Part shown: positions 27,769 through 37,142 of the stretch, in pieces | Layout: each line of letters starts with the position of its first letter | Numbering within the stretch: position 1 is the stretch's first letter | Source: Erythrobacter sp. CCH5-A1 | Lineage (GTDB): Bacteria > Pseudomonadota > Alphaproteobacteria > Sphingomonadales > Sphingomonadaceae | Length of the DNA stretch: 64,000 nucleotides | Direction: 5' to 3' | Assembly (NCBI RefSeq): GCF_001557115.1 | Contig: NZ_LSKQ01000177.1 | Span: 1 to 64,000, forward strand | Made by a program: the position numbers and the translations under genes | Notes under the pieces: model-generated | Database searches by the model: none | Seen by the model: the letters and a program-made list of their open reading frames with translations, nothing else | What the model was told of the DNA's origin: nothing

Positions 27769-28949
27769 GCCCCGTGCTTCCGGCTCAGCTCCCGCATCGC
27801 ATCATCCAGTCCCTCGAGCGTCAGCGGATACATCCGGTCGCCGACCAGCTGCTTGATCATCTTGGTCGACTGCGAATAGCCCCACTGCTTTTCCGGCACG
27901 GGGTTGAGCCACACGGTCGCCGGATACGTGTTGGTCACGCGCTGGAGCCACACCGCGCCCGCTTCCTCGTTCATGTGCTCGACGCTGCCGCCCGGATGGG
28001 TGATCTCGTAGGGGCTCATCGCGGCGTCGCCTACGAACACGATCTTGTAATCGTGCCCGTATTTGTGGAGCACGTCCCAGGTCTTGGTGCGTTCCTGCCA
28101 GCGTCGCTTGTTGTCCTTCCACACGCCTTCGTAGAGGCAGTTGTGGAAGTAGAAGAATTCGAGGTTCTTGAACTCTGCGGTGGCGGCGCTGAACAGTTCC
28201 TCCACCAGCTTGATGAAGGGGTCCATCGACCCGCCGACATCGAGGAACAGCAGCAGCTTGACGGCATTGCGCCGCTCGGGCCGCATGCGGATGTCGAGCC
28301 AGCCCTGCTTGGCGGTGCCCTCGATGGTGCCGGGAATGTCGAGCTCGTCCGCCGCGCCTTCGCGGGCGAAGCGGCGCAGACGGCGCAGCGCCATCTTGAT
28401 GTTGCGGGTGCCGAGTTCCTTGGTGTTGTCGAGGTTCTTGAACTCGCGCTTTTCCCAGACTTTGATCGCGCGCCCGTGCTTGGCCTCGCCGCCGATGCGA
28501 ACGCCTTCGGGGTTGTAGCCGGAGTTGCCGAAGGGGCTGGTGCCCCCGGTGCCGATCCACTTGTTGCCGCCCTGGTGGCGCTTTTCCTGTTCTTCGAGCC
28601 GCTTCTTGAGCGTCTCCATTATCTCGTCCCAGTCTCCGAGGGACTTGATCTTCTCCATCTCCTCGGGGGTCAGGAACTTCTCGGCCACGGCCTTCAGCCA
28701 GTCTTCCGGAATGTCGACAGGGTTCTGGCCGTAATCGGTCATGATCCCCTTGAACACCTTCTGGAACACCTGATCGAAGCGGTCGAGCAGGCCTTCATCC
28801 TTCACGAAGGTCGCGCGGGAGAGGTAGTAGAACGCCTCGGGCGTCTGCTCGATCACGTCCTTGTCGAGCGCCTCCAGCAGGGTGAGGTGCTCCTTGAACG
28901 AGGCACCGATCCCGGCCGCCCGCAGCTCGTCGACGAAATTGAAGAACAT
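27765..28949 (-). CDS. VWA domain protein (CoxE-like)
   Basis: A 394-residue CoxE-type protein. The N-terminal helical region runs to about residue 170; the von Willebrand A domain has the MIDAS start LFLDVGGSMDPF and the later FVGDAAMSPYEI. CoxE-like proteins work with MoxR AAA ATPases as metal-dependent chaperones that insert cofactors or activate enzyme complexes. The matching MoxR gene lies 3 kb away on the same strand. Divergent from the chemoreceptor gene across 137 bp. Confidence 0.92.
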   Translation of the reverse strand: MFFNFVDELRAAGIGASFKEHLTLLEALDKDVIEQTPEAFYYLSRATFVKDEGLLDRFDQVFQKVFKGIMTDYGQNPVDIPEDWLKAVAEKFLTPEEMEKIKSLGDWDEIMETLKKRLEEQEKRHQGGNKWIGTGGTSPFGNSGYNPEGVRIGGEAKHGRAIKVWEKREFKNLDNTKELGTRNIKMALRRLRRFAREGAADELDIPGTIEGTAKQGWLDIRMRPERRNAVKLLLFLDVGGSMDPFIKLVEELFSAATAEFKNLEFFYFHNCLYEGVWKDNKRRWQERTKTWDVLHKYGHDYKIVFVGDAAMSPYEITHPGGSVEHMNEEAGAVWLQRVTNTYPATVWLNPVPEKQWGYSQSTKMIKQLVGDRMYPLTLEGLDDAMRELSRKHGA

Positions 28950-29086
28950 GGGTGCGGGCTTAACCTGTGCGGCGGAGCCTGACCAGTCCCCAATCTTGCG
29001 AGGGGGAAGGGGGCAAGTGTTAACCCTTCGCTTACCATCCTCTGCCTAGTGTTCCGCAACGCACAGCACAAGGTCGCGATACGCAC

Positions 29087-30487
29087 ATGAACAGCCTAGC
29101 CATCGATACCGCCAATGCCCATGCACTCGGGATGATCCCCGAGAGCTGCGGGGCAGTGACTGTCGGCTGCACCGATGTGGCGGGCGTGGTCGAGGCAGTG
29201 ATCGCCTCGTCCAAGACGCTGCGCTCCGAACACGAGGCGCTGGCCGAAACCGTGCGCGCGCTCGAGGCGGACCAGACCAAGGTCGCCGAAGCTTCCGACG
29301 AGGCGCGCCTGCTGTCCGAACGCGCGATCGAGCGCCTGTCCGAGGGCACGGCGCTGATCCAGTCCTCGCTGGGGCAGATCGCCTCGCTTATCGAGCTGGT
29401 CGACACGCTCGGCCAGCACGTCACCAGTTTCTCTGCCGCGATGGAGCAGGTGCGCCGCTCCGCGCAGGACATCGGCGAGATTGCCGAGACGACCAATATC
29501 CTCGCCCTCAACGCCACGATCGAGGCGATGCGCGCAGGGGACGCGGGCCGCACTTTCGCGGTCGTCGCGAGCGAGGTGAAGAGCCTCGCCAACGACACCC
29601 GCAAGGCGACCGAGGAAATCGCCCACACCATCGACGCGCTGGGCGGCGAGGCCGAAGTGGTGATCGGGCGGATCGAGGCAGGCTCCAGGGCCAGCGGCGA
29701 GGCGCGGGCCTCGGTCGCGCGGATCGAGAGCAGCCTCGCCAATGTCGGCGCGCTGGTCGAGGAGGTCGACAAGCAGAACGACGTCATCGCCCGCTCGACC
29801 GGCACCATTTCCAGCCATGTCGACAAGGTCCAGCGCGTGTTGACCGGCTTTGATGCTGCTGCGCGCGCGAATGAGGACCGCCTCCACGGCGCGCATCGCA
29901 AGATGGAGGAGCTGGAAATCACCGCCAGCGAAATGTTCGACCGCATCGTGCATGCCGGGCTCAGCCCCGAAGACAGCGCAATGGTGGCGCAGGCGCAGGC
30001 GATGATGCGCGAAGTGGTGGCCCACACCGAGGCGGCGCTCGCCAAGGGCGTGATCACGCTCCCGGCCCTGTTCGACACCGATTACCAGCCCGTCCCCGGC
30101 ACCAACCCGCCGCTGTTCCGCACCCGGCTCACCGACTGGGCCCATGCCGAATGGCGCCCCTTCCTCGACCGCGCCAAGGCGAGCGATTCGCGCGTTCTGG
30201 CCGCCGCCTGCACCGACATGAACGGGTTCCTGCCCACGCACCTCACCGAACGCAGCCGCACGCCGACAGGCGATCTCAGCCACGACACCCAGTTCTGCCG
30301 GAACGGCCGGATCATGCTCGAGGCGATCGACCGCAAGGCCAAGGTCTCGAGCGCGCCCTACATGATGGCGGTCTATCGCCAGGAGGGCGACGGCGACAGC
30401 TATGTGGTGGTGCGCAATGTCTATGTCCCGCTGATCTTCGGCGGACGGCGCTGGGGCGATTTCGAGCTCGCCTACAGCTTCGACTGA
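29087..30487 (+). CDS. Soluble methyl-accepting chemotaxis protein
   Basis: A 466-residue receptor without transmembrane segments. The signalling domain comes first: the hairpin tip [20 protein letters not shown] with [13 protein letters not shown] lies at about residues 128-168, on long coiled coils to about 280. The C-terminal 150 residues form a sensor-like region ending [23 protein letters not shown], with conserved Cys in AACTDMNGF and TQFCRNGR. Domain order is reversed from membrane receptors. No cheA, cheW or cheR is in the window. Confidence 0.9.
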   Translation: MNSLAIDTANAHALGMIPESCGAVTVGCTDVAGVVEAVIASSKTLRSEHEALAETVRALEADQTKVAEASDEARLLSERAIERLSEGTALIQSSLGQIASLIELVDTLGQHVTSFSAAMEQVRRSAQDIGEIAETTNILALNATIEAMRAGDAGRTFAVVASEVKSLANDTRKATEEIAHTIDALGGEAEVVIGRIEAGSRASGEARASVARIESSLANVGALVEEVDKQNDVIARSTGTISSHVDKVQRVLTGFDAAARANEDRLHGAHRKMEELEITASEMFDRIVHAGLSPEDSAMVAQAQAMMREVVAHTEAALAKGVITLPALFDTDYQPVPGTNPPLFRTRLTDWAHAEWRPFLDRAKASDSRVLAAACTDMNGFLPTHLTERSRTPTGDLSHDTQFCRNGRIMLEAIDRKAKVSSAPYMMAVYRQEGDGDSYVVVRNVYVPLIFGGRRWGDFELAYSFD

Positions 30488-30565
30488 GCGCAAGAACCGA
30501 ACAGCGCTTGCCGCGGGTAGCGCTACGCATTAACCGTTAGCTTCCATGGTTAACGGAGGTGCGCG

Positions 30566-31525
30566 GTGCTGCGCTCACGGCTCCACAGTCTCTGGCTGCT
30601 GCCGGTCGCGCTTCTGGCCTTCGTCGGCCTGTCCAACATCCCGGAGGCCGTGAGCGGCTCCTCGGGAAGCGCTTCGGCGCAGGCATCAGAACAGGCTCCG
30701 CCGCCTGCACCCACGCAGGCTCCACCACCGCCGCCATTGCAAAGGACCGTCGTAGACGTTCTCGAAAGCGGCGTCGTCATTACGGTCAGCTTGCAATCGC
30801 AGCAGATGCACGTCTTCAAGGACGGCGTGCTTTGGCGCTCGAGCCCGGTCTCCACCGGCAAGAAGGGCAAACGCACCCCCACCGGCACCTTCGCGATCCT
30901 GCAGAAGAAGCGCTTTCACCGCTCGAACCTCTACAGCAACGCGCCGATGCCTTACATGCAGCGGCTGACCTGGGGCGGCATTGCGATCCACGCCGGGCGC
31001 CTGCCGGGCTATCCCGCCTCGCACGGCTGCATCAGAGTGCCCGCCGCCTTCGCTGCCGACCTGTTCAAGATCACCGGGCCGACGACCACTGCGGTGATAG
31101 TCGTCGACGAGCCGCTCGCCGATGGCGGTGCCGCCCTCGCGCTGGCGCAGCGCAGCGATGCGGTGGTGCCGATCGCGCCGGCCCTGTTGCAACGCGAGCG
31201 CCCGGCGCTGGCAGCAGCGGCGCCCGCGGCCGCGCCCGCGCCCCCCGCGGCAGCGCGCGTGCCCGCGGTGCGGACCATCCCGGCCGTTCCTGCCGTCGGG
31301 CAGCAGACGATCCAGCTCGCCGCCGCGCTTTCGCCCGCTGAGGCGGCCGCACAGTGGAAGTCGCTCGCGGGGCAGCGGCCCGAACTGAAGGCGATGCGCA
31401 TGGCGGTCATTCCGGCAATGGTGAACGGCAAGCAATACTACCGGTTGCGCGCCTCGGCCCCCGATGCGCACGCGACCTGCAAGGCGCTGAAGCGCGTCGG
31501 GATCGCATGCTTTCCGGTGACCTAG
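30566..31525 (+). CDS. L,D-transpeptidase (YkuD) with C-terminal SPOR-like region
   Basis: Secreted or membrane-anchored cell-wall enzyme of 319 residues that cross-links peptidoglycan stem peptides or attaches lipoproteins. A signal or anchor (residues 5-24) is followed by a Pro-rich linker, then the YkuD domain with the catalytic set GIAIHAG (H142) and SHGCIRVP (H153, C155). Another Ala/Pro linker leads to a C-terminal segment (VNGKQYYRLRASAPDAHA) like a SPOR peptidoglycan-binding repeat. GTG start at 30566 with GGAGG six bases upstream. Confidence 0.9.
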   Translation: MLRSRLHSLWLLPVALLAFVGLSNIPEAVSGSSGSASAQASEQAPPPAPTQAPPPPPLQRTVVDVLESGVVITVSLQSQQMHVFKDGVLWRSSPVSTGKKGKRTPTGTFAILQKKRFHRSNLYSNAPMPYMQRLTWGGIAIHAGRLPGYPASHGCIRVPAAFAADLFKITGPTTTAVIVVDEPLADGGAALALAQRSDAVVPIAPALLQRERPALAAAAPAAAPAPPAAARVPAVRTIPAVPAVGQQTIQLAAALSPAEAAAQWKSLAGQRPELKAMRMAVIPAMVNGKQYYRLRASAPDAHATCKALKRVGIACFPVT

Positions 31526-31538
31526 ACTCGCCCGACGA

Positions 31539-31961
31539 TCACTGCGCGGGCGGCGGGGGTGGCGGCTGCCGGGGCCATTGTTCGAGCTCGGGATCAAGCG
31601 CAGCCCACTGGGGCGCGGCCTCGGTCCAGATGATCGCCTCCGGCGCAAGCCCGTGCGGCGCATCGAGGAACCCGAGGCGCACCGTCCTGAACTGCGGCCG
31701 CGCCGAGGTCTGGGCGTAGGCCTGCGTCCCGCAACGCGGACAGAACCAGTAGGTCAGGCTGTTGCCCGAATCCGCCGTCCATCCGGACGATTGCAATTCA
31801 CCCGAGAAATGAACGGCTTCGGCAGGGAAGATCGCGTTGTTGGTCGAACCTCCGGCGGCGATCTGCTGGCAATGGCGGCACCAGCACTGGCGCACGGCGA
31901 CCGGCTCTGCCTCGATCCGGAGCGTAACCGCGCCGCACCCGCATCGGCCGGTATAGCCCAC
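31539..31961 (-). CDS. GFA family zinc protein
   Basis: A 140-residue protein of the GFA (glutathione-dependent formaldehyde-activating-like) family. The zinc-binding cysteines are intact: GRCGCGAV, QCWCRHCQQ and FCPRCGTQ. Family members bind zinc in a small beta fold; a true formaldehyde role is unproven for most. It ends in a Pro-rich tail (RQPPPPPPAQ). It starts four bases after the MoxR stop and is likely cotranscribed with it. Confidence 0.88.
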   Translation of the reverse strand: MGYTGRCGCGAVTLRIEAEPVAVRQCWCRHCQQIAAGGSTNNAIFPAEAVHFSGELQSSGWTADSGNSLTYWFCPRCGTQAYAQTSARPQFRTVRLGFLDAPHGLAPEAIIWTEAAPQWAALDPELEQWPRQPPPPPPAQ

Positions 31962-31965
31962 CGCC

Positions 31966-32838
<873 letters not shown>

Positions 32839-32919
32839 GGGTTTTCCTGTGAGACTGAATTTCGTAGGCCAGCGATAAGCGGCGCGGTGACAGCGCGCAA
32901 GGGGGAGGGGGCTGGCAAA

Positions 32920-34224
32920 TCAGCGAGGCAGGAGAAGGATGCGCTGGGCGAGAGCTTCCAGCTTGCCCTCATCGACAACGGCTTCGGGATTGTTCCACCC
33001 GAGGGTCAGCACCCAGTCGCGTCCTGCCTTGTCGGTCAGCAGCCAGGTGAGGTTGAGCACGCCCGGCTCGCTGCCGCCCTTGAAGCCGACATACCGCCAG
33101 TTGCCCTTGATGGCGTCCGTCGCCGAGGGGTTGATCGCCATGATCGCGAATGCTTCGGGTGCGGCCGTCTTGCGCATGTGGGCGAAGAGCCGCGCGAGGT
33201 CCGCGGGCGAGGCGAACCATTCGATGTCGATCGCCTTGGGACCATTGCCAAAGGCGGCGACGACCTCATCGAGCGAGGGGTCTTCGGCACCTAACACCAC
33301 CTCGAGCACCGCCCGCTCGGCAGCATCGCCCTTGCGCCATTGGTCGAGCGTTTCCCGGTCGAAGGTCTTGAGCACGAATAGCTCGCGCGTTGTCAGGAAC
33401 GGATCGTTGGCCGCGGGATCGCTGTGCCCGCTATCACGCATCAGCGTGAGGATCCGATCCTTCCCCAACACCCTGATCAGCTGGTCGGTCGCGGTGTTGT
33501 CGCTGATCGAGATCATCAGGCTGGCGAGCGTGTGGAGCGTCACCGGCGCGCCCTTGGGCCAGGTCTGCAACTGCCCGCTGGGGTAGCTCTTCTCGGTGAG
33601 CGGCACGACGTCGGTCCACTTGCGCTTGCCCTCCTTCACATCCTCGGCGAGGGCGGCGAGGACGTAGAGCTTGAACGCCGATCCCAGCGCGAGCGGCGTA
33701 TCGGGATTGCGGCTGATCACCGGCGCACCGCCGAGTGGGCCGAACCATGCGTTGACGCTTCCGGGCAGCGCGGCGAGGTCGGCGGCGATTTTCGCGGGCG
33801 TGTCGCCTGCCACCGCGAGCGAATCCACCGAGGTGAAGCGCAACTCGTTGATGCGGTTATTATCCGCAGGGTCGAGCCCGATGCCGCCCTTGGCAACCCC
33901 CCGCTCGAAGCGGATCTCGAGCGCGGCCCGCGTGCCCTCGCGCGGGGCCAGCAGACTGACCTCAAGCGCGCGGCCGAATTGGGCGGTGAGGTTCGCGCTC
34001 AGCGCCTTGATCTGCGCATCGGCAATCGCAGCGCGAAAGCCGGCGGTGAAGATTTCCTCGGGCTGCACTTCGCCGTTCAGCAGCTCCACCACCTGAAGGC
34101 CGCGCGCTTCAAGCGCAGTCGGCTCGGCGGGCTGCGCTTGCGCTGCCGCGGTCTGCGCGCCGGCCGGACAGCTCGCCAGGACGCCGACCGCCAAGGCAAT
34201 TGCGTGAAAGACAGGGGACTTCAT
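32920..34224 (-). CDS. Serine hydrolase, class A beta-lactamase fold
   Basis: A 434-residue secreted protein with a signal peptide to about residue 23 (AGAQ). An N-terminal domain of about 150 residues of unknown role comes first. The beta-lactamase/transpeptidase domain then has SAFK (S182, K185), the SDN loop (241-243, ISISDNTATDQLI) and the KGG box in VGFKGGSEPG. The length and extra domain argue against a simple class A beta-lactamase; a peptidoglycan-active or esterase role is as likely. ATG at 34224 follows AGGAG. Confidence 0.85.
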   Translation of the reverse strand: MKSPVFHAIALAVGVLASCPAGAQTAAAQAQPAEPTALEARGLQVVELLNGEVQPEEIFTAGFRAAIADAQIKALSANLTAQFGRALEVSLLAPREGTRAALEIRFERGVAKGGIGLDPADNNRINELRFTSVDSLAVAGDTPAKIAADLAALPGSVNAWFGPLGGAPVISRNPDTPLALGSAFKLYVLAALAEDVKEGKRKWTDVVPLTEKSYPSGQLQTWPKGAPVTLHTLASLMISISDNTATDQLIRVLGKDRILTLMRDSGHSDPAANDPFLTTRELFVLKTFDRETLDQWRKGDAAERAVLEVVLGAEDPSLDEVVAAFGNGPKAIDIEWFASPADLARLFAHMRKTAAPEAFAIMAINPSATDAIKGNWRYVGFKGGSEPGVLNLTWLLTDKAGRDWVLTLGWNNPEAVVDEGKLEALAQRILLLPR

Positions 34225-34319
34225 CGGCTCTCTCCTCGCTCGCGCCGGGGGACGCGGGCAGGTGACACGTCGCACGCCTTACGCCACAATTCCAGAGCCC
34301 TGGCCGCTGGAGACCGATC

Positions 34320-35534
34320 ATGCCGACCGAAACGCTCGCCTTCCCGACCTCTGCGGGCCACACCCTCGAAGGCGCGCTCGAACTGCCGACCGGGCTGGTG
34401 CGCGGGGCGGCGCTGTTCGCGCATTGCTTCACCTGCACCAAGCAGAGCCGCGCCGCAGTCGCGGTGTCGCGCGCGCTGGCGCGGCAGGGGATTGCGTGCC
34501 TGAGGTTCGATTTCACCGGGCTGGGCGGGAGCGAGGGCGATTTCGGGCGCGCCGGCTTCGCCACCGATATGGCCGATCTGGTCGCCGGTGCCGAGGCGCT
34601 CGCCGCGCGCTTCGATGGCCCGCTGCTGTTGGTGGGCCACAGCCTTGGCGGCGCGGCAGTGCTGGCGGCGGCAGCGCTGCTCGGCGAGGACAAGATCGCC
34701 GCCATCGCGACCATCGGCGCGCCGTCCGACGTGCCCCATGTGCTCCACGTGATCGAGGGCGATCACGACGCGATCCGGCGCGACGGGGCAGGGCCGGTCC
34801 GGATCGGCGGGCAGGCCTTCACGCTCAGCGCCTCGTTTCTCGATGCGGCGGGTGACGTCGATCTGCTGGAAGTGGTCGGCACGCTCAGGGTCCCGTTCCT
34901 GTGCCTCCATTCGCCCACCGACACCATCGTCGGGATCGAGCACGCAGCCGCCTTGTTCGAGGCCGCCTTCCACCCCAAGAGCTTCGTCAGCCTCGCGGGC
35001 GCCGATCACTTGCTGACCCGCGCCGAGGACGCCAATTTCGCCGCGACCGTGATCGCGGGCTGGGCGGGGCGCTACCTGCCGATGCGATCGGACTGGCCGA
35101 TGCCCGAAGAGGGCGTGGTGGTGCAGACCGGCCACGGCAAGTTCGGCACCGAGGTCCACACCACCGCGCACCGCTTCATCGCCGACGAGCCGCGCTCCTA
35201 CGGCGGCGACGAGAGCGGGCCGACGCCCTACGACCTGCTGCTCGCCGCGCTCGGCACCTGCACCGCGATGACCATGAAGCTCTACGCCGACCAGAAGGGC
35301 TGGCCTTTCGCAGGCGCGCGCATCCACCTCACCCACGAGCGCAATCATGCCGAGGATCTGATGCATGCGCTCGAACCGGGCGAGCAGGCGCAGGCGCTCC
35401 ACCGCGCCATCACGCTGCTCGGCGATGCGCTCACCGCCGAGCAGCGCGCCAAGATCATCGCCATCGCCGACAAGTGCCCGGTGCACCGCACGCTCGAAGG
35501 GCATCTTCACATCCACACCAGCGTCACCGACTGA
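34320..35534 (+). CDS. Alpha/beta hydrolase-OsmC fusion protein
   Basis: A 404-residue two-domain protein known in proteobacteria. Residues 1-260 form an alpha/beta hydrolase: HCFTCTKQSRAAVAVSRAL, nucleophile elbow LLVGHSLGGAAV, acid GIEHA and His in GADHLLTR. Residues 270-404 are an OsmC/Ohr-like domain with GPTPYDLLLAALGTCTAMTMKLYA (peroxidatic-type Cys in GTCTA) and KCPVHRTL. It may couple ester hydrolysis to thiol-based reduction of organic peroxides; the true substrate is unknown. Confidence 0.92.
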   Translation: MPTETLAFPTSAGHTLEGALELPTGLVRGAALFAHCFTCTKQSRAAVAVSRALARQGIACLRFDFTGLGGSEGDFGRAGFATDMADLVAGAEALAARFDGPLLLVGHSLGGAAVLAAAALLGEDKIAAIATIGAPSDVPHVLHVIEGDHDAIRRDGAGPVRIGGQAFTLSASFLDAAGDVDLLEVVGTLRVPFLCLHSPTDTIVGIEHAAALFEAAFHPKSFVSLAGADHLLTRAEDANFAATVIAGWAGRYLPMRSDWPMPEEGVVVQTGHGKFGTEVHTTAHRFIADEPRSYGGDESGPTPYDLLLAALGTCTAMTMKLYADQKGWPFAGARIHLTHERNHAEDLMHALEPGEQAQALHRAITLLGDALTAEQRAKIIAIADKCPVHRTLEGHLHIHTSVTD

Positions 35535-35601
35535 GGAATTTCCCCGAGGCTGTGGGCCTTGCCGGTGGACTTGCGCGCCCCCGCGCGGCAGACGCAGGGC
35601 C

Positions 35602-36789
35602 ATGGGGCTCGACAATATCCGCAAGGCAGAATGGCTCGAACCCGGGCGAGTGCGCGGCTATCTGCTGCTGCTGGCGCTGGTGAATGCCGGGGCGGTCGCT
35701 TACCTGCTGCTGACCCAGAGGGGCGGGGTGGATGCCAACGGATTTCTGATCGGCACCGATTTCATCAGCTTCTGGACCTCGGGCCGGATGCTGCAGGCGG
35801 GCGCGAATGTCTATGACACCGCAGCGCATGTCGCTGCGCAGCGCGAATTCTACGCGATCCCGGGCGAGTATACCGCCTTCTTCTATCCCCCCAATTTCCT
35901 TCCCTTCGTCTGGCCGCTAGGGTTGTTGCCCTATTTCCCCGCGCTCGGCGGCTGGCTGGCGGTGACGGGGGCTGCGTTTCTGGCAGCGATCCGGGCGTGG
36001 TTCCGCGCGCTCGGCCTCAAGGGCCCCGCGCTGGTGCTCATCGTGGCCTTCCCACCGGTGTTCGTCACGCTGACCCACGGGCAGACGTCTTTCCTTGTGG
36101 CTGCGCTGCTCGGGGGCGGGCTGCTGCTGACCGGGCGGCGGCCGTGGCTGGCGGGCCTGCTTATCGGGCTTGCGACGATCAAGCCGCAGTTCGGGCTGCT
36201 CGTCCCGTTGGCGCTTCTGGCATGCGGCCAGTGGCGCACGATCGCCTCGGCGGGGGTAACCGCCCTCGCGCTGGCGGGCTTCGCCGCACTCGCCTTCAGC
36301 CCTGACGTCTGGGCCGATTGGCTCGCGATCACCCGCACGGCCAGCACGGCGACAGCAGACGGCAATATCGGCTTCGCCAAGATGGTGAGCGTGTTCGCCG
36401 GCCTCAGCCTCATCGGCGTGCCTGCGTCAGCGGCGATGGCGGTGCAGGTCGCCGTCTCGCTGGCGCTGGCGGCGGCCGTGGTTGCGGCAAGCTGGCGGCG
36501 CGCCATGACGCCGGGGCTGGCCGCGCTGGTCCTCGCCGGAGCGCCGCTCGCCACGCCCTTCGTGCTCGATTACGACATGGTGCTGACCGCCTTCCCGCTC
36601 GCTTTCCTGTTCGCCCGCGCGCGGGCCGAGGGTTTCGCCGATTGGGAGCGCATCACCATCGCCGTAGCTTTCGCAGCGGCGGCCTTCGCCCGGCCGCTGG
36701 CGATCAACCTCGGCGTGCCGATCATGCCGTTGGTGCTTGGCGCGCTATTCCTGGCGGTGTTCCGCAGGGTGCGGGGCGAGGCCGCCTAA
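35602..36789 (+). CDS. GT87-like (DUF2029) membrane glycosyltransferase
   Basis: A 395-residue, highly hydrophobic protein of the DUF2029/GT87 type with some ten transmembrane helices. The catalytic loop after helix 1 reads LIGTDFISFWTSGRMLQAG, where the Asp is conserved in this class. YPPNFLPFVWPLGLLPYF and IGLATIKPQFGLLVPLALL are other family blocks. Such enzymes move mannose or other sugars from polyprenyl phosphate. ATG at 35602 is the first with a normal N-terminus. Shares 4 bp (CTAA) with the convergent gene. Confidence 0.85.
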   Translation: MGLDNIRKAEWLEPGRVRGYLLLLALVNAGAVAYLLLTQRGGVDANGFLIGTDFISFWTSGRMLQAGANVYDTAAHVAAQREFYAIPGEYTAFFYPPNFLPFVWPLGLLPYFPALGGWLAVTGAAFLAAIRAWFRALGLKGPALVLIVAFPPVFVTLTHGQTSFLVAALLGGGLLLTGRRPWLAGLLIGLATIKPQFGLLVPLALLACGQWRTIASAGVTALALAGFAALAFSPDVWADWLAITRTASTATADGNIGFAKMVSVFAGLSLIGVPASAAMAVQVAVSLALAAAVVAASWRRAMTPGLAALVLAGAPLATPFVLDYDMVLTAFPLAFLFARARAEGFADWERITIAVAFAAAAFARPLAINLGVPIMPLVLGALFLAVFRRVRGEAA

Positions 36790-37142
36790 CCCCGCGCCGC
36801 TGCGCCGAGGCAGACGAACCCGAGTTGCAGCACGAACATGGTCGCGGTCGCGACCTGCCATCCGGTGCCCGCCGCCTTCATGCCGCGGTCCCAGGTCCAC
36901 GCACCCAGCACGCCGGTCGCGGCGGCCGAAAGCACGATGGTGACCCATGCGGGCTTCGCCAGCAGCACGACGAACAGGAAGGTCAGCATAACGGCCTGCA
37001 GCAGGAAAGCCGCAGTGAACCATGCAATCGGCACCGGGCGATAGGCGGCATCTGGCATGTGCCAGTCGGGCAGCGCGGTGTCGGGCCGGGCGATGCGGCG
37101 ATCACCGGCCATGATGTCGGCTTCGTCGCCCTCGTCAGGCAT
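36786..37142 (-). CDS. Small hypothetical membrane protein downstream of parE
   Basis: A 118-residue protein with three hydrophobic spans, around PIAWFTAAFLLQAVMLTFLF, VTIVLSAAATGVLGAW and VATATMFVLQLGFVCLG. The ATG at 37142 overlaps the parE end by eight bases; a later ATG at 37112 is also possible. No recognised family. Its coupling to parE suggests readthrough expression, not a functional link. Confidence 0.6.
   Translation of the reverse strand: MPDEGDEADIMAGDRRIARPDTALPDWHMPDAAYRPVPIAWFTAAFLLQAVMLTFLFVVLLAKPAWVTIVLSAAATGVLGAWTWDRGMKAAGTGWQVATATMFVLQLGFVCLGAAARG

Noticed and set aside
32920-34224. Acquired antibiotic-resistance beta-lactamase
   Set aside because: Extra N-terminal domain, KGG box and chromosomal context without mobile genes fit a resident serine hydrolase better.
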